A stretch of DNA of 56,000 nucleotides from an uncultured Mycoplasmatota bacterium (GTDB lineage Bacteria > Bacillota_I > Bacilli_A > RF39 > UBA660). The stretch covers positions 1 to 56,000 of the forward strand of contig CAMUZS010000005.1 of the NCBI GenBank assembly GCA_947165285.1. The letters are read 5' to 3'. The notes under the pieces were generated by a model that did no database searches, had not been told where the DNA came from, and saw nothing but the letters and a program-made list of their open reading frames with translations. Positions 1 to 8,234 of this stretch are shown here, piece after piece. Every line of letters begins with the position of its first letter. The first letter of the stretch is position 1. The translations under genes were made by a program, and so were the position numbers.

Positions 1-1262
1 AAATAGCTGGAAATCATGAAATTAAGGCTCATTGGACAGCTAATCAATATACTGTTACTTTAAATCGTAATGATGTAAGCATACCACCACCATCATATCT
101 ATCTTTTGATGTTACATATGGACAATCTTATACAGGATTACCAACAATGTCTAAACCAGGATATACGTTTGATGGATGGTCATTATCACCATCTTGTACA
201 AATCCATTGACTTCATCATCTTTAGTAGCTACAGCATCTGATCATAATTTATATTTATGTTTTCATCCTAATACATATACAATAACAGTAAAGTCAAATT
301 ATGAGAGTATGACTCAAACTACATTATATGCCGTATATGACAAAGGTTATTATTTACAAGGTTCTGAAACATTTACAAATACTATTCCGCCATTACAAAG
401 CTTTGGAGTTCCCCTTTTAGGCTATTATACTGCAACTGGTGGTAGAATAACTACCGGTTCAAATATTACTGCAAATAAAAGAACATTTATTCAAAATGCG
501 GATATTTATGCTTATTATGGCGTAGAATTTAATTATTCAGGATCTATAGGATCTTATACTATACCTAAAACTGGCAATTATAAATTAGAAGTATGGGGAG
601 CACAAGGTGGATATGGTTCATATGGTAGTGGAAAAAATAACAAATACGGGGGTAAAGGAGGATACTCATACGGAAATAAAACAATAAACTCTGGAACTAC
701 CTTGTATGTAGGTGTTGGTGGTAAGGGTGGACAATATGGTAGTGGATGGAACGGTGGTGGCACCGGTAGCTATTCAAGAGTAGACGAATTCTCTGGCGGT
801 GGTGGTGGTGCTACACACATTGCTACTAGAACTGGACAATTATCAGCACTTTCATCTTACCAAAGTAACGTTATCATTGTTGCCGGCGGCGGCGGTGGCG
901 GTTCAACATGTTCATCCAAGAATTATGATTATATCTATGGTGGTGGCTCTGGAGGAGGAGCATCAGGTGGTAATAATTATAGTAGTTATGCAACTGGTGC
1001 AACTCAAAACGGTACAGGAAGTATAACAAGTGGATTTGGTAATACAGGAAGTTTTGGCCAAGGTGGTAACGGATATAAAAAAAGCGGTTCTACATGTGAA
1101 AGCTCTGGCGGTGGCGGCGGCGGCTGGTACGGCGGAGTAAGTAATAATTATGGGGGAACTGGTGGATCTGGATACATAGGTGGTGTTACAAATGGTGTAA
1201 CAACGAATGGAGTTCGATCTGATAATGGATATGCTCGTATCACCTATGTAATGAATTATTAA
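1..1262 (+). CDS. Surface protein, 3' end: Listeria-type repeats plus Gly-rich domain (partial at left edge)
   Basis: The reading frame is open to the left edge (first full codon at base 3), so the ATG at 147 is internal and the true start lies outside the window. The N-terminal part reads like InlB B-type (Listeria-Bacteroides) repeats: a segment ending AHWTANQYTVTLN, then YGQSYTGLPTM and KPGYTFDGWS. From about base 530 follows a Gly-rich domain resembling the family found in the receptor kinase ALK (GNYKLEVWGAQGG, GGGGGATHIA, VIIVAGGGGGG, GGSGYIGG). Such proteins are exported and cell-surface located; the role here is probably adhesion or matrix, which is inference. No sortase LPxTG motif or C-terminal membrane anchor is present. 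Gly codons in the tract are unusually GC-rich (GGC runs near 883-901 and 1105-1136) for this genome. Confidence 0.8.
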   Translation, partial: IAGNHEIKAHWTANQYTVTLNRNDVSIPPPSYLSFDVTYGQSYTGLPTMSKPGYTFDGWSLSPSCTNPLTSSSLVATASDHNLYLCFHPNTYTITVKSNYESMTQTTLYAVYDKGYYLQGSETFTNTIPPLQSFGVPLLGYYTATGGRITTGSNITANKRTFIQNADIYAYYGVEFNYSGSIGSYTIPKTGNYKLEVWGAQGGYGSYGSGKNNKYGGKGGYSYGNKTINSGTTLYVGVGGKGGQYGSGWNGGGTGSYSRVDEFSGGGGGATHIATRTGQLSALSSYQSNVIIVAGGGGGGSTCSSKNYDYIYGGGSGGGASGGNNYSSYATGATQNGTGSITSGFGNTGSFGQGGNGYKKSGSTCESSGGGGGGWYGGVSNNYGGTGGSGYIGGVTNGVTTNGVRSDNGYARITYVMNY

Positions 1263-1269
1263 AAAAATT

Positions 1270-1298
1270 GATTCTTATGTATTTGAGAATCTTTTTTT
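1270..1298 (+). terminator. Rho-independent terminator after the Gly-rich protein
   Basis: A 6-bp stem (GATTCT at 1270-1275 with AGAATC at 1286-1291) is followed by seven T residues. It separates the surface gene from the L,D-transpeptidase gene. Confidence 0.7.
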
Positions 1299-1352
1299 GA
1301 CAAATAAATAAAAATGTAGTATTTTATATAAGTGCTTAAAAAAGGGGTGTTT

Positions 1353-2270
1353 ATGATGAATAAAAACATACAAAAGAAATTAATAGCATTATCAATATTA
1401 GGTATTATTACTTTAAATAATAAAAATGTATATGCTAGTGATATTAATAATGAAGTAAAAGTTGTTAAAGCTATAGATAAAGTTAATATAAGATCCTTAA
1501 ATAATATTACATCTGATATAGTTGGAATGTTAGATGAAGGAGATACTTTAGAATATATATTAAAATTATCTAACGGATGGTATAAAGTATTATATAACGA
1601 TGAAATAGCTTATGTTAATAGTGATTTTGTCGTTGAAGATAAAGAAATAAAAGACAATACAAAATATAATAAAATGGTATATTTTAAAGAAGATAAAAAA
1701 GTAGTAACTGAAATTGATGAATATGAAATTATAGATAAATATGAAATGGCTGAAGTTTTATATAAAAATGATGAATATTCAATTTTAAAAATTAATGATA
1801 AAATAGGATATACTACTAATGATAATTTAGAAAAATTACCTAAGAATTTTGTTGTTGTAGATATATCAGATCAAAAAGTAAATTATTATGATAAAAATAA
1901 TATTATATTTGAATCTGATGTTGTAACAGGACTTCCTACTGAATCTAGAGAGACTCATTTAGGATATTATAAAATATTTGAAAAATCTTATAATAGAGAC
2001 TTAGTAGCTGAAGATAATAGCTATAGAAGTTATGTAGATGTAATGATGAAATTTAACAAAGGACAAGGCCTACATGATGCACAGTATCATAAAGATTATG
2101 ATGAAAATGGAAAACTTGTTAAATCACATGGATGGAGATCAATATCAGAATTTGGTGGAGAAACATATCTTCATGATGGATCACATGGGTGTGTTAATAT
2201 GCCGCATGATAAAGCGATGGAATTATCCGAAAAAGTTAATGTTGGAACTAGAGTATTAGTTAAAAAATAA
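1353..2270 (+). CDS. Exported L,D-transpeptidase (YkuD) with SH3 domains
   Basis: Peptidoglycan 3-3 cross-linking or protein-to-wall transfer enzyme acting outside the membrane. The start is set at ATG 1353 because AAAGGGGTG (1341-1349) sits just upstream; a GTG at 1332 lies before that site. Residues 1-30 form a signal peptide (KK, then a hydrophobic stretch, then VYAS). Next comes an SH3b domain (KVNIRS...GWYKVLYNDEIAYV), a weaker SH3-like segment, and a C-terminal YkuD domain starting VVVDISDQKVNYY. The catalytic signature is HDGSHGCVNMP, with the His-Gly-Cys nucleophile. Length, about 305 aa, is normal for SH3-YkuD proteins. It is monocistronic, with terminators on both sides. Substrate preference cannot be read from sequence. 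Confidence 0.9.
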   Translation: MMNKNIQKKLIALSILGIITLNNKNVYASDINNEVKVVKAIDKVNIRSLNNITSDIVGMLDEGDTLEYILKLSNGWYKVLYNDEIAYVNSDFVVEDKEIKDNTKYNKMVYFKEDKKVVTEIDEYEIIDKYEMAEVLYKNDEYSILKINDKIGYTTNDNLEKLPKNFVVVDISDQKVNYYDKNNIIFESDVVTGLPTESRETHLGYYKIFEKSYNRDLVAEDNSYRSYVDVMMKFNKGQGLHDAQYHKDYDENGKLVKSHGWRSISEFGGETYLHDGSHGCVNMPHDKAMELSEKVNVGTRVLVKK

Positions 2271-2292
2271 TGAGTTATCTTGTTATTTTTTT
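2262..2292 (+). terminator. Terminator overlapping the L,D-transpeptidase stop
   Basis: AAAAAATAA (2262-2270, containing the stop codon) pairs with TTATTTTTT (2283-2291) across a 12-nt loop and runs into T residues. The stem is all A/T, so it is weak. Confidence 0.5.
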
Positions 2293-2295
2293 TTA

Positions 2296-2323
2296 TTGAT
2301 GATAGAATACTTTAGAGTTATAT
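2296..2323 (+). promoter_or_regulatory. Candidate sigma-A promoter for uvrB
   Basis: TTGATG (2296-2301), a 16-bp spacer and TTATAT (2318-2323) lie 27 bases before the uvrB start. No LexA-type SOS box was recognised by eye. Confidence 0.45.
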
Positions 2324-2350
2324 ATCCATATTAGTAAGAAGGTGATGTCT

Positions 2351-4309
2351 ATGTCTAAATTTAAGTTAGTATCAAATTTTAAACCATCTGGTGATCAGCC
2401 TAAAGCAATAGATGATTTAGTTAAAGGAATTGAAGAAGGAAAAAAGGAACAAGTACTTTTAGGTGCAACAGGAACAGGTAAAACATTTACTATTGCTAAT
2501 GTTATTGAACGTGTTAATAAACCGACTTTAATACTTGAACCAAATAAGACTTTAGCAGGTCAATTTTATGCTGAAATGAAAGAATTATTTCCAGAAAATC
2601 ATGTAGAATATTTCATATCTTTTTATGATTATTATCAACCAGAAGCATATGTTCCTCAAAGTGATACTTATATTGAAAAAGATGCCTCAATTAATGATGA
2701 AATTGATGAGTTAAGAAATAGTGCTACTGCTTCTTTAATTAGATATCCTGATACCATAGTGGTGGCTTCTGTTTCATGTATTTATGGTATTGGAGATAAA
2801 GAAGATTACGAAAAATCAATGTTAATACTATCAGTTGGAGATAAATTAAAAAGAAATGATATTTTAAATCATCTAATAGATATGACATTTGAAAGAAATG
2901 ACATGGATTTTACTCGTGGTACATTTAGAGTTCATGGTGATATTATAGATGTTATTCTTGCTAGTGAAAGATCAAAAGGTATTAGAATTGAATTATTTGG
3001 TGATGAAATAGAAAAATTATCTTTTTTTGATCCATTAACAGGAGTTGTTGAAAAAAGTGTTAAAACAGTTACTATTACTCCAGCTACACAATTTATTACA
3101 AGTAAAGAAAAATTAGATGAGGCTATTATTAGAATTCAAAATGAATTAAATGATAGATTAAAAGTTTTACATGATAATAATAAATTACTTGAAGAACAAA
3201 GACTTAAAGAAAGAACTAATTATGATTTAGAAATGTTAAAAGAAACAGGATATTGTAATGGAATTGAAAACTATTCTAGACATTTAACTTTAAGAAATGA
3301 AGGAGATCCAGGTAATTGTTTAATTGATTTCTTTCCAGATGATTTTTTAATAGTAGTAGATGAATCCCATGTAACTCTTCCTCAAGTTCGTGGAATGTAT
3401 AATGGCGATAGACAAAGAAAACAAACGCTTGTTGATTATGGTTTTCGTCTTCCTAGTGCACTTGATAATAGACCACTAAAATTTGATGAATTTGAATCTA
3501 AAATACATAATGCTATATATGTTTCAGCTACTCCAAGTGAATACGAACTATCTAAAACAAATAATATGTTTGTTGAACAAATAATTAGACCAACTGGACT
3601 ATTAGATCCAACAATTGAAGTAAGACCTACAACAGGCCAAATAGATGATTTAATATCTGAAATTTATAAAAGAATTGAAAATAATGAAAGAGTTTTAATT
3701 ACTACATTAACAATTAGAATGTCTGAAGAACTTACTAATTATTTAAAAGAGTTGGGAATCAAAGTAGCATATTTACATAGTGAAGTTCACTCACTTGAAA
3801 GATTAAAAGTTATACATGATCTAAGAACTGGTAAATATGATGTAGTAGTAGGTATTAATCTTTTAAGGGAAGGTTTAGATATTCCAGAAGTATCCTTAAT
3901 TGCTATAATGGATGCAAATAAAGAAGGCTTCTTAAGAAGTGCAAGAAGTCTTATTCAAACAGTTGGACGTGCTGCAAGAAACGAACATGGTCATGTAATA
4001 ATGTATGCTGATAGTGTAAGTGATGCAATGAAATATACAATAGATGAAACTGCAAGAAGAAGAAAAATTCAAGAAGAATTTAATAAAGAACATGGCATTA
4101 TACCAAAAACTATAATGAAAGAAATTAAAGATGTAATATCAAATAATATAAATGATGATGAGCAATCAAGTAAGAAAATGTCTAAAAAAGAAAAAGAATC
4201 AATTATGGAAACTATAGAAAAAGAAATGATGGAAGCTGCTAAAAATTTAGATTTTGAAAGGGCTACTGAACTTAGAGATATATTATTTGAAATGAAAAGC
4301 GAAGACTAA
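2351..4309 (+). CDS. uvrB: Excinuclease ABC subunit B
   Basis: Damage-verifying helicase-like subunit of nucleotide excision repair; it is loaded by UvrA and recruits UvrC. ATG 2351 is chosen because AGAAGGTGA lies 8 bases upstream; the earlier GTG/ATG codons overlap that site. Visible motifs are Walker A GATGTGKT (residues 38-45), the beta-hairpin region [18 protein letters not shown] used for strand insertion, the DESH box (337-340), helicase motif VI within QTVGRAARN, and a C-terminal UVR domain ([15 protein letters not shown]) that binds UvrC. Length 652 aa is normal. uvrA lies 4.7 kb downstream on the same strand, but terminators separate the two. Confidence 0.98.
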   Translation: MSKFKLVSNFKPSGDQPKAIDDLVKGIEEGKKEQVLLGATGTGKTFTIANVIERVNKPTLILEPNKTLAGQFYAEMKELFPENHVEYFISFYDYYQPEAYVPQSDTYIEKDASINDEIDELRNSATASLIRYPDTIVVASVSCIYGIGDKEDYEKSMLILSVGDKLKRNDILNHLIDMTFERNDMDFTRGTFRVHGDIIDVILASERSKGIRIELFGDEIEKLSFFDPLTGVVEKSVKTVTITPATQFITSKEKLDEAIIRIQNELNDRLKVLHDNNKLLEEQRLKERTNYDLEMLKETGYCNGIENYSRHLTLRNEGDPGNCLIDFFPDDFLIVVDESHVTLPQVRGMYNGDRQRKQTLVDYGFRLPSALDNRPLKFDEFESKIHNAIYVSATPSEYELSKTNNMFVEQIIRPTGLLDPTIEVRPTTGQIDDLISEIYKRIENNERVLITTLTIRMSEELTNYLKELGIKVAYLHSEVHSLERLKVIHDLRTGKYDVVVGINLLREGLDIPEVSLIAIMDANKEGFLRSARSLIQTVGRAARNEHGHVIMYADSVSDAMKYTIDETARRRKIQEEFNKEHGIIPKTIMKEIKDVISNNINDDEQSSKKMSKKEKESIMETIEKEMMEAAKNLDFERATELRDILFEMKSED

Positions 4310-4322
4310 AATTTGCTTTTTT
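4295..4322 (+). terminator. Terminator folded into the last codons of uvrB
   Basis: AAAAGCGAA (4295-4303) pairs with TTTGCTTTT (4312-4320) with one G-U pair, and the stop codon lies in the loop. The terminal T run is short (to 4322). Confidence 0.5.
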
Positions 4323-4332
4323 ACAAAAAATA

Positions 4333-4341
4333 TGCTAAAAT
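4333..4341 (+). promoter_or_regulatory. Extended -10 element for the Fic gene
   Basis: TGcTAAAAT matches TGn plus a -10 hexamer, 29 bases before the ATG. No convincing -35 box is seen. Confidence 0.4.
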
Positions 4342-4370
4342 AACAAATCAATAAAAAGAGGGGGATAAAT

Positions 4371-5276
4371 ATGGCACCAGAAAATGGATGTAATCCAAAT
4401 AAATTTGATTATTTTAATATATTAGATTATATTTCAAGAATTAAATTAGAGGACTATGTTTTAGAACATGTTGAAGAAACGAGTGAAAACTTTGATGAAT
4501 ATATGAAAAATTTGACTAATTTTTGCCCTTATACTATGTTTTATTTTCTAATTGAGGCATATAAGCAAGAAATAATTAATAGTAATTTAATTGAAAATCA
4601 TCTAATTAATCCGTTGGATTTAATGGAAAAAAATTTGTTTATAGATAATAATACCATGTCTCATGATAAAATAAAAAATGTTCACAGTTTTGTCGATAAA
4701 AATGAGGAATATGATTATAGAAAGATAGATGCATGGGTTAGATATTTAGAAAATGGTAAGGAAACAATATATTGGTATGGAGTTAAGCCTGAAGATATAA
4801 ATAAATTTATGGATGATTTTGTAACCTTTTATAAAAAGAATGGAACATCTTTATTAAATAGTAATGCTTTTCTAAATAGTGCATTAATTCATTATCTTTT
4901 TGTTAGAATACATCCTTTTAAAGATGGTAATGGTAGAACTGCTAGAATGTTACAAGGTATGAAATTTACAGAATTAATTAATAAAATATACAATTATGAT
5001 TTAAAAACACCACCATTACATTTATCTGAAAGTATATATATTAATAGAAAAGAGTATTATAAAAGAATAGATTATTCATATTTTGATTTAGATCATGATT
5101 ATAATGACGAAATAAATAAATGGTTTGATTTCATGTTATATATGTTTGATGAACAAATTTATTGCATGTCTAGATATTTAGAAAATATGATAGATACATT
5201 GAATATATTCCATCTAATACCTTCTGGGTGCGACAAATTTGAAAAAGTCGCATTAAGATTAAATTTAAAAAAGTAA
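4371..5276 (+). CDS. Fic-domain protein (class II, self-inhibited type)
   Basis: Fic enzymes usually transfer AMP from ATP to Ser, Thr or Tyr hydroxyls of target proteins. The full catalytic signature HPFKDGNGRTAR is present at residues 181-192 (catalytic His181; Asp, Asn and Arg for ATP and Mg binding). Upstream, SNLIEN at residues 71-76 fits the inhibitory helix consensus (S/T)xxxE(G/N), whose Glu blocks ATP binding in class II Fic proteins; the motif lies N-terminal to the Fic core, as expected. The start follows a strong GAGGGGGA site. Length 301 aa. No antitoxin-like neighbour is present, which agrees with intramolecular inhibition. Target unknown. Either housekeeping AMPylation or a toxin-like role is possible. 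Confidence 0.88.
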   Translation: MAPENGCNPNKFDYFNILDYISRIKLEDYVLEHVEETSENFDEYMKNLTNFCPYTMFYFLIEAYKQEIINSNLIENHLINPLDLMEKNLFIDNNTMSHDKIKNVHSFVDKNEEYDYRKIDAWVRYLENGKETIYWYGVKPEDINKFMDDFVTFYKKNGTSLLNSNAFLNSALIHYLFVRIHPFKDGNGRTARMLQGMKFTELINKIYNYDLKTPPLHLSESIYINRKEYYKRIDYSYFDLDHDYNDEINKWFDFMLYMFDEQIYCMSRYLENMIDTLNIFHLIPSGCDKFEKVALRLNLKK

Positions 5277-5295
5277 TTTATATTACTTTTTTTTT
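5269..5295 (+). terminator. Terminator overlapping the Fic gene stop
   Basis: AAAAGTAAT (5269-5277, containing the stop codon) pairs with ATTACTTTT (5282-5290), followed by more T residues. Confidence 0.65.
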
Positions 5296-5296
5296 A

Positions 5297-5305
5297 TGTT
5301 AAAAT
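5297..5305 (+). promoter_or_regulatory. Extended -10 element for the pyrophosphatase gene
   Basis: TGtTAAAAT lies 26 bases before the ATG. No clear -35 box is visible because the upstream bases belong to the preceding terminator's T run. Confidence 0.45.
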
Positions 5306-5331
5306 AATAATAATAGGAAGGAAGGGGTAAG

Positions 5332-6951
5332 ATGAAAACACTAGTTTTTGGACATAAAAAACCGGATACTGATTCAGTATGTAGTGCTATTTCTTATGCC
5401 TTTTTAAAAAAACAACTAGGCTTGGATGCTGAAGCTAGAATTCTTGGTGATTTAAATCAAGAAACTAAATTTGTATTAAATAAATTTAATATTCCTGAAC
5501 CTAAATATTTAAATGATGTAAAAATTAAAGTTAAAAACATGAAATATTTAAAAAATGCTTATATTAATAAAAACTTATCTATTGAAGATACTTTTAATCA
5601 AATTCAAGAATTAAATGTTACTGGTTTACCTTTAGTTGATGATAATCAAAATTTAGTTGGTTATATTAATTTAAAAGATATATGTAAATATATGATACAT
5701 GGTGATTTATATTCTCTTGATACGTCATATGATAATATTTTAAATGTATTAAATGCTAAAAGTATTTTAAAATTTGATGATAAAATAAAAGGTACATTAC
5801 TTACTGCAGCATATCGTAGTAAAACATTTACTGAGACTGTTGAATTAACAAATGATACTATATTAATAGTAGCTGATAGGGAGCAAATATTAGAATATGC
5901 AATTAATTCAAAAATAAAAATGATTGTTTTAATTGGAGATTTTAAAGTACCTGCTGAATTACTTATTAAGGCAAGCAAGAATAAAGTAAATATTATATCT
6001 ACACCAGAACTTACATATACCGCATCATCAAAAATCAGATTAAGTAATTATGTTATAAATGCATGTGTACAATATGATCCTATTTGTTTTAAGGAAAGTG
6101 ACTATCGCGATGAAATTATTGAAATAGCAAGTAAATATAATCATACTAACTATCCAATTGTAGATAAAAATAAACATTGTGTTGGTATGTTAAGATTAGT
6201 AGATCAACATAATTATGAAAAAAGAGATGTAATCTTAGTAGATCATAATCAAGATACACAAAGTGCTGATGGTATAGAAGAAGCAAATATATTGGAAGTA
6301 GTTGATCATCATAATATTGGATTATTTCAATCATCATCACCTATTTCTTTTAGGGTAATGCCTGTTGGTTGTACAGCCACTATTATTTATCAAATTTATA
6401 AAGAAAATAAAATTGATATACCTAGTGATATAGCTGGTCTTATGTTAAGTTCTATAATATCTGATACATTACTTTTTAAAAGTCCTACAACGACAAAACT
6501 AGATGAAGATACTGCACAAAAATTAGCTAAAATCGTAAATATTGATATAGAAAAATATGGTATGGAAATGTTTAAAGCAGGTACATCTATTAAAGGAATG
6601 GATTCTAAAGAAATATTAGAACAAGACTTTAAAACATATAAACTAGATGATGGTAATATAGGAATATCTCAAGTAATGACATTAAATATAGATAATATTA
6701 TGGATAACAAAAATGAATATGTAAGATTATTAAATGATATGAATAGTACATATGATTATAAAGTAGCTTTAATGTTTGTAACAGATGTTATTAAAGATGG
6801 ATCTTATATATTTTATAATGAAAGTAGTAAAGATATTATTGAAACAATATATCAGATAAAAGAATTAAAACAAGGACTATTTTTGCCAAATATTGTTTCT
6901 AGAAAAAAACAAATGGTTCCTAAAATAATTGATTTTTATCAAAAAAATTAA
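5332..6951 (+). CDS. ppaC: Mn-dependent inorganic pyrophosphatase, CBS/DRTGG-regulated (family II)
   Basis: Cytoplasmic enzyme that hydrolyses pyrophosphate to phosphate, pulling biosynthetic reactions forward. The DHH-family metal ligands are visible as GHKKPDTDS (His8, Asp12, Asp14) and VDHHN (Asp325, His326, His327). The C-terminal substrate motif SRKKQMVP is present near residue 525. Between the first metal motif and the DHH motif lies a long insert (about residues 65-300) with two CBS-like segments (VTGLPLVDDNQNLVGYINLKDI and HTNYPIVDKNKHCVGMLRL) flanking a DRTGG-like domain. The 539-aa length matches CBS-containing family II enzymes, which bind adenine nucleotides and are inhibited or activated by them; plain enzymes are about 310 aa. 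The gene is monocistronic and follows the site GGAAGGGGT. Confidence 0.93.
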   Translation: MKTLVFGHKKPDTDSVCSAISYAFLKKQLGLDAEARILGDLNQETKFVLNKFNIPEPKYLNDVKIKVKNMKYLKNAYINKNLSIEDTFNQIQELNVTGLPLVDDNQNLVGYINLKDICKYMIHGDLYSLDTSYDNILNVLNAKSILKFDDKIKGTLLTAAYRSKTFTETVELTNDTILIVADREQILEYAINSKIKMIVLIGDFKVPAELLIKASKNKVNIISTPELTYTASSKIRLSNYVINACVQYDPICFKESDYRDEIIEIASKYNHTNYPIVDKNKHCVGMLRLVDQHNYEKRDVILVDHNQDTQSADGIEEANILEVVDHHNIGLFQSSSPISFRVMPVGCTATIIYQIYKENKIDIPSDIAGLMLSSIISDTLLFKSPTTTKLDEDTAQKLAKIVNIDIEKYGMEMFKAGTSIKGMDSKEILEQDFKTYKLDDGNIGISQVMTLNIDNIMDNKNEYVRLLNDMNSTYDYKVALMFVTDVIKDGSYIFYNESSKDIIETIYQIKELKQGLFLPNIVSRKKQMVPKIIDFYQKN

Positions 6952-6980
6952 AAACTATTATTTTATATAATAGTTTTTTT
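6951..6980 (+). terminator. Terminator after ppaC
   Basis: AAAACTATTAT (6951-6961) pairs with ATAATAGTTTT (6967-6977) and runs on into T residues. Confidence 0.75.
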
Positions 6981-6984
6981 AGTG

Positions 6985-6990
6985 TATAAT
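6985..6990 (+). promoter_or_regulatory. -10 box (TATAAT) for the short-chain dehydrogenase gene
   Basis: A consensus TATAAT ends 16 bases before the ATG. GGTGA at 6997-7001 would lie at the 5' end of the transcript. Confidence 0.55.
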
Positions 6991-7006
6991 AAAAATGGTG
7001 ATATAA

Positions 7007-7759
7007 ATGAAAGCATTAATAACTGGTGCATCTTCTGGTATTGGAAGAGATATGGCTTATTATTTAGCAAATTTAAACTATGATTTAATATTAGTTGCAA
7101 GAAGAAAAGAAAGACTTGAGGAAATAAAAAATAATGTTAAAGTTAATGTAAAAATTATTCCACTAGATTTAGAAGATGAAAAAAATGTTTATAAACTATA
7201 CGAATTAACTAAAGATGAAGGAATTGATTTATTAATTAATAATGCGGGATTTGGATTATTTGGTTATACATATCAAACTGATCTTAATAAGGAATTATCA
7301 ATGATTAATTTAAATATTAAGGCACTACATATATTAACTAAATTATTCTTAAGTGATTTTGTAAAAAATGATAAGGGTAGAATATTAAATGTAGGATCAT
7401 CAGCAGGTTTTTTAGCAGGTCCAAAGTTAAATACATATTATGCTACCAAAAATTATGTTGTTAAATTTACTATGGCCATCTATGAAGAATTAAGAAGAAT
7501 TAAAAGTAATGTACATGTTTCAGTTTTATGTCCAGGACCTGTTAATACAGAGTTTAATAAAGTAGCTGGTGGTCATTTTAATGTTGAATCTGAGCAATCT
7601 AAAAAAGTAGCAAAATATGCTATTGATAAAGCTTTAAAAAATAAATTATTAATAATACCTGGATTTGGTATTAAAATGGGAATTTTCTTTAATAGATTTT
7701 TACCATATAAATTAAGTATGAAAATTATATATAAAATTCAAGATAGGAAGAATAGATAA
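7007..7759 (+). CDS. Short-chain dehydrogenase/reductase (SDR family)
   Basis: NAD(P)-dependent oxidoreductase with a Rossmann fold. Visible are the glycine-rich cofactor motif TGASSGIG (residues 6-13), the structural NNAG motif, a Ser in GSSAGF (about residue 131) and the catalytic YYATK (Tyr144, Lys148). Arg residues just after the second strand (RRKER) suggest a preference for NADP(H), by analogy with classical SDRs. Length 250 aa is standard. The C-terminal extension with LIIPGFGIKMG and FLPYKLSM is typical of the DltE/YqjQ-like SDR branch. Substrate unknown. Monocistronic; it converges on the XRE gene and shares a bidirectional terminator with it. Confidence 0.9.
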   Translation: MKALITGASSGIGRDMAYYLANLNYDLILVARRKERLEEIKNNVKVNVKIIPLDLEDEKNVYKLYELTKDEGIDLLINNAGFGLFGYTYQTDLNKELSMINLNIKALHILTKLFLSDFVKNDKGRILNVGSSAGFLAGPKLNTYYATKNYVVKFTMAIYEELRRIKSNVHVSVLCPGPVNTEFNKVAGGHFNVESEQSKKVAKYAIDKALKNKLLIIPGFGIKMGIFFNRFLPYKLSMKIIYKIQDRKNR

Positions 7760-7763
7760 AATA

Positions 7764-7790
7764 AAAATCAGAAATATAATTTCTGATTTT
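7764..7790. terminator. Bidirectional terminator between the SDR and XRE genes
   Basis: A 12-bp perfect stem (AAAATCAGAAAT at 7764-7775 with ATTTCTGATTTT at 7779-7790) has a 3-nt loop and T tracts on both strands. It overlaps the stop codon of the minus-strand XRE gene. Confidence 0.8.
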
Positions 7791-8124
7791 AATTTGCATC
7801 TTTTTTTCTAATAACTTCACTATACCAAAGTACATCATCTTTTTCTTTATCTTTTAACATAATGAAATTATTTATCATTTTATATGTTTTAGGGTTCATG
7901 GCTTTAATATTAAATTCTGATAATGGAGCATCATCATCAATTCTACCTAACAAGTAATCACATGATGTATTTAAATAATCTGCAATTTTTACTAATACAT
8001 CTGCACTTGGAAATGCTTTACCACTTTCATATGCACTTATTGTTTCTTGTTTTACCTTAATTTTATTAGCTAAATCAACTTGAGTAATATTTCTTTTTAT
8101 TCTTATTTTTTTAAAGTTATTCAT
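7789..8124 (-). CDS. XRE-family HTH transcriptional regulator
   Basis: Small cytoplasmic DNA-binding protein (111 aa). An N-terminal Cro/CI-type helix-turn-helix spans residues 1-60 (IRIKRNITQVDLANKIKVKQETISAYESGKAFPS, shown in the family order of helix 2, turn, recognition helix and conserved E-x-G-x-x-x-P), then SADVLVKIADYLNTSCDYLLGR, which is characteristic of the family. The C-terminal 45 residues have no recognised ligand domain. AAGGAGGAATT precedes the start. The gene is divergent from a radical SAM gene, and the intervening region holds AT-rich palindromes that could be its operator. Autoregulation or control of the radical SAM-uvrA unit is inference. Confidence 0.9.
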   Translation of the reverse strand: MNNFKKIRIKRNITQVDLANKIKVKQETISAYESGKAFPSADVLVKIADYLNTSCDYLLGRIDDDAPLSEFNIKAMNPKTYKMINNFIMLKDKEKDDVLWYSEVIRKKDAN

Positions 8125-8158
8125 TATAATTCCTCCTTATAATATAATTTATATCTAT

Positions 8159-8187
8159 ATTATAATATAAATAGAATAATTAATCAA
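8159..8187 (-). promoter_or_regulatory. Sigma-A promoter for the XRE gene
   Basis: On the minus strand, TTGATT (8187-8182), a 17-bp spacer and TATAAT (8164-8159) are near consensus. The -10 lies inside the perfect 14-bp palindrome TATATTATAATATA, a possible operator. Confidence 0.65.
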
Positions 8188-8207
8188 CTAGAATAATTTT
8201 TTAATTA

Positions 8208-8216
8208 TGTTATAAT
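8208..8216 (+). promoter_or_regulatory. Extended -10 promoter for the radical SAM-uvrA unit
   Basis: TGtTATAAT is a perfect extended -10, 18 bases before the ATG. The AGGTGA site (8225-8230) would be at the start of the mRNA. Confidence 0.6.
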
Positions 8217-8234
8217 ACCTATGCAGGTGAAGTT

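Noticed and set aside
147-1262. A complete gene starting at ATG 147
   Set aside because: The frame is open upstream to base 3 and encodes the preceding part of a Listeria-type repeat, so the gene is truncated by the window edge.
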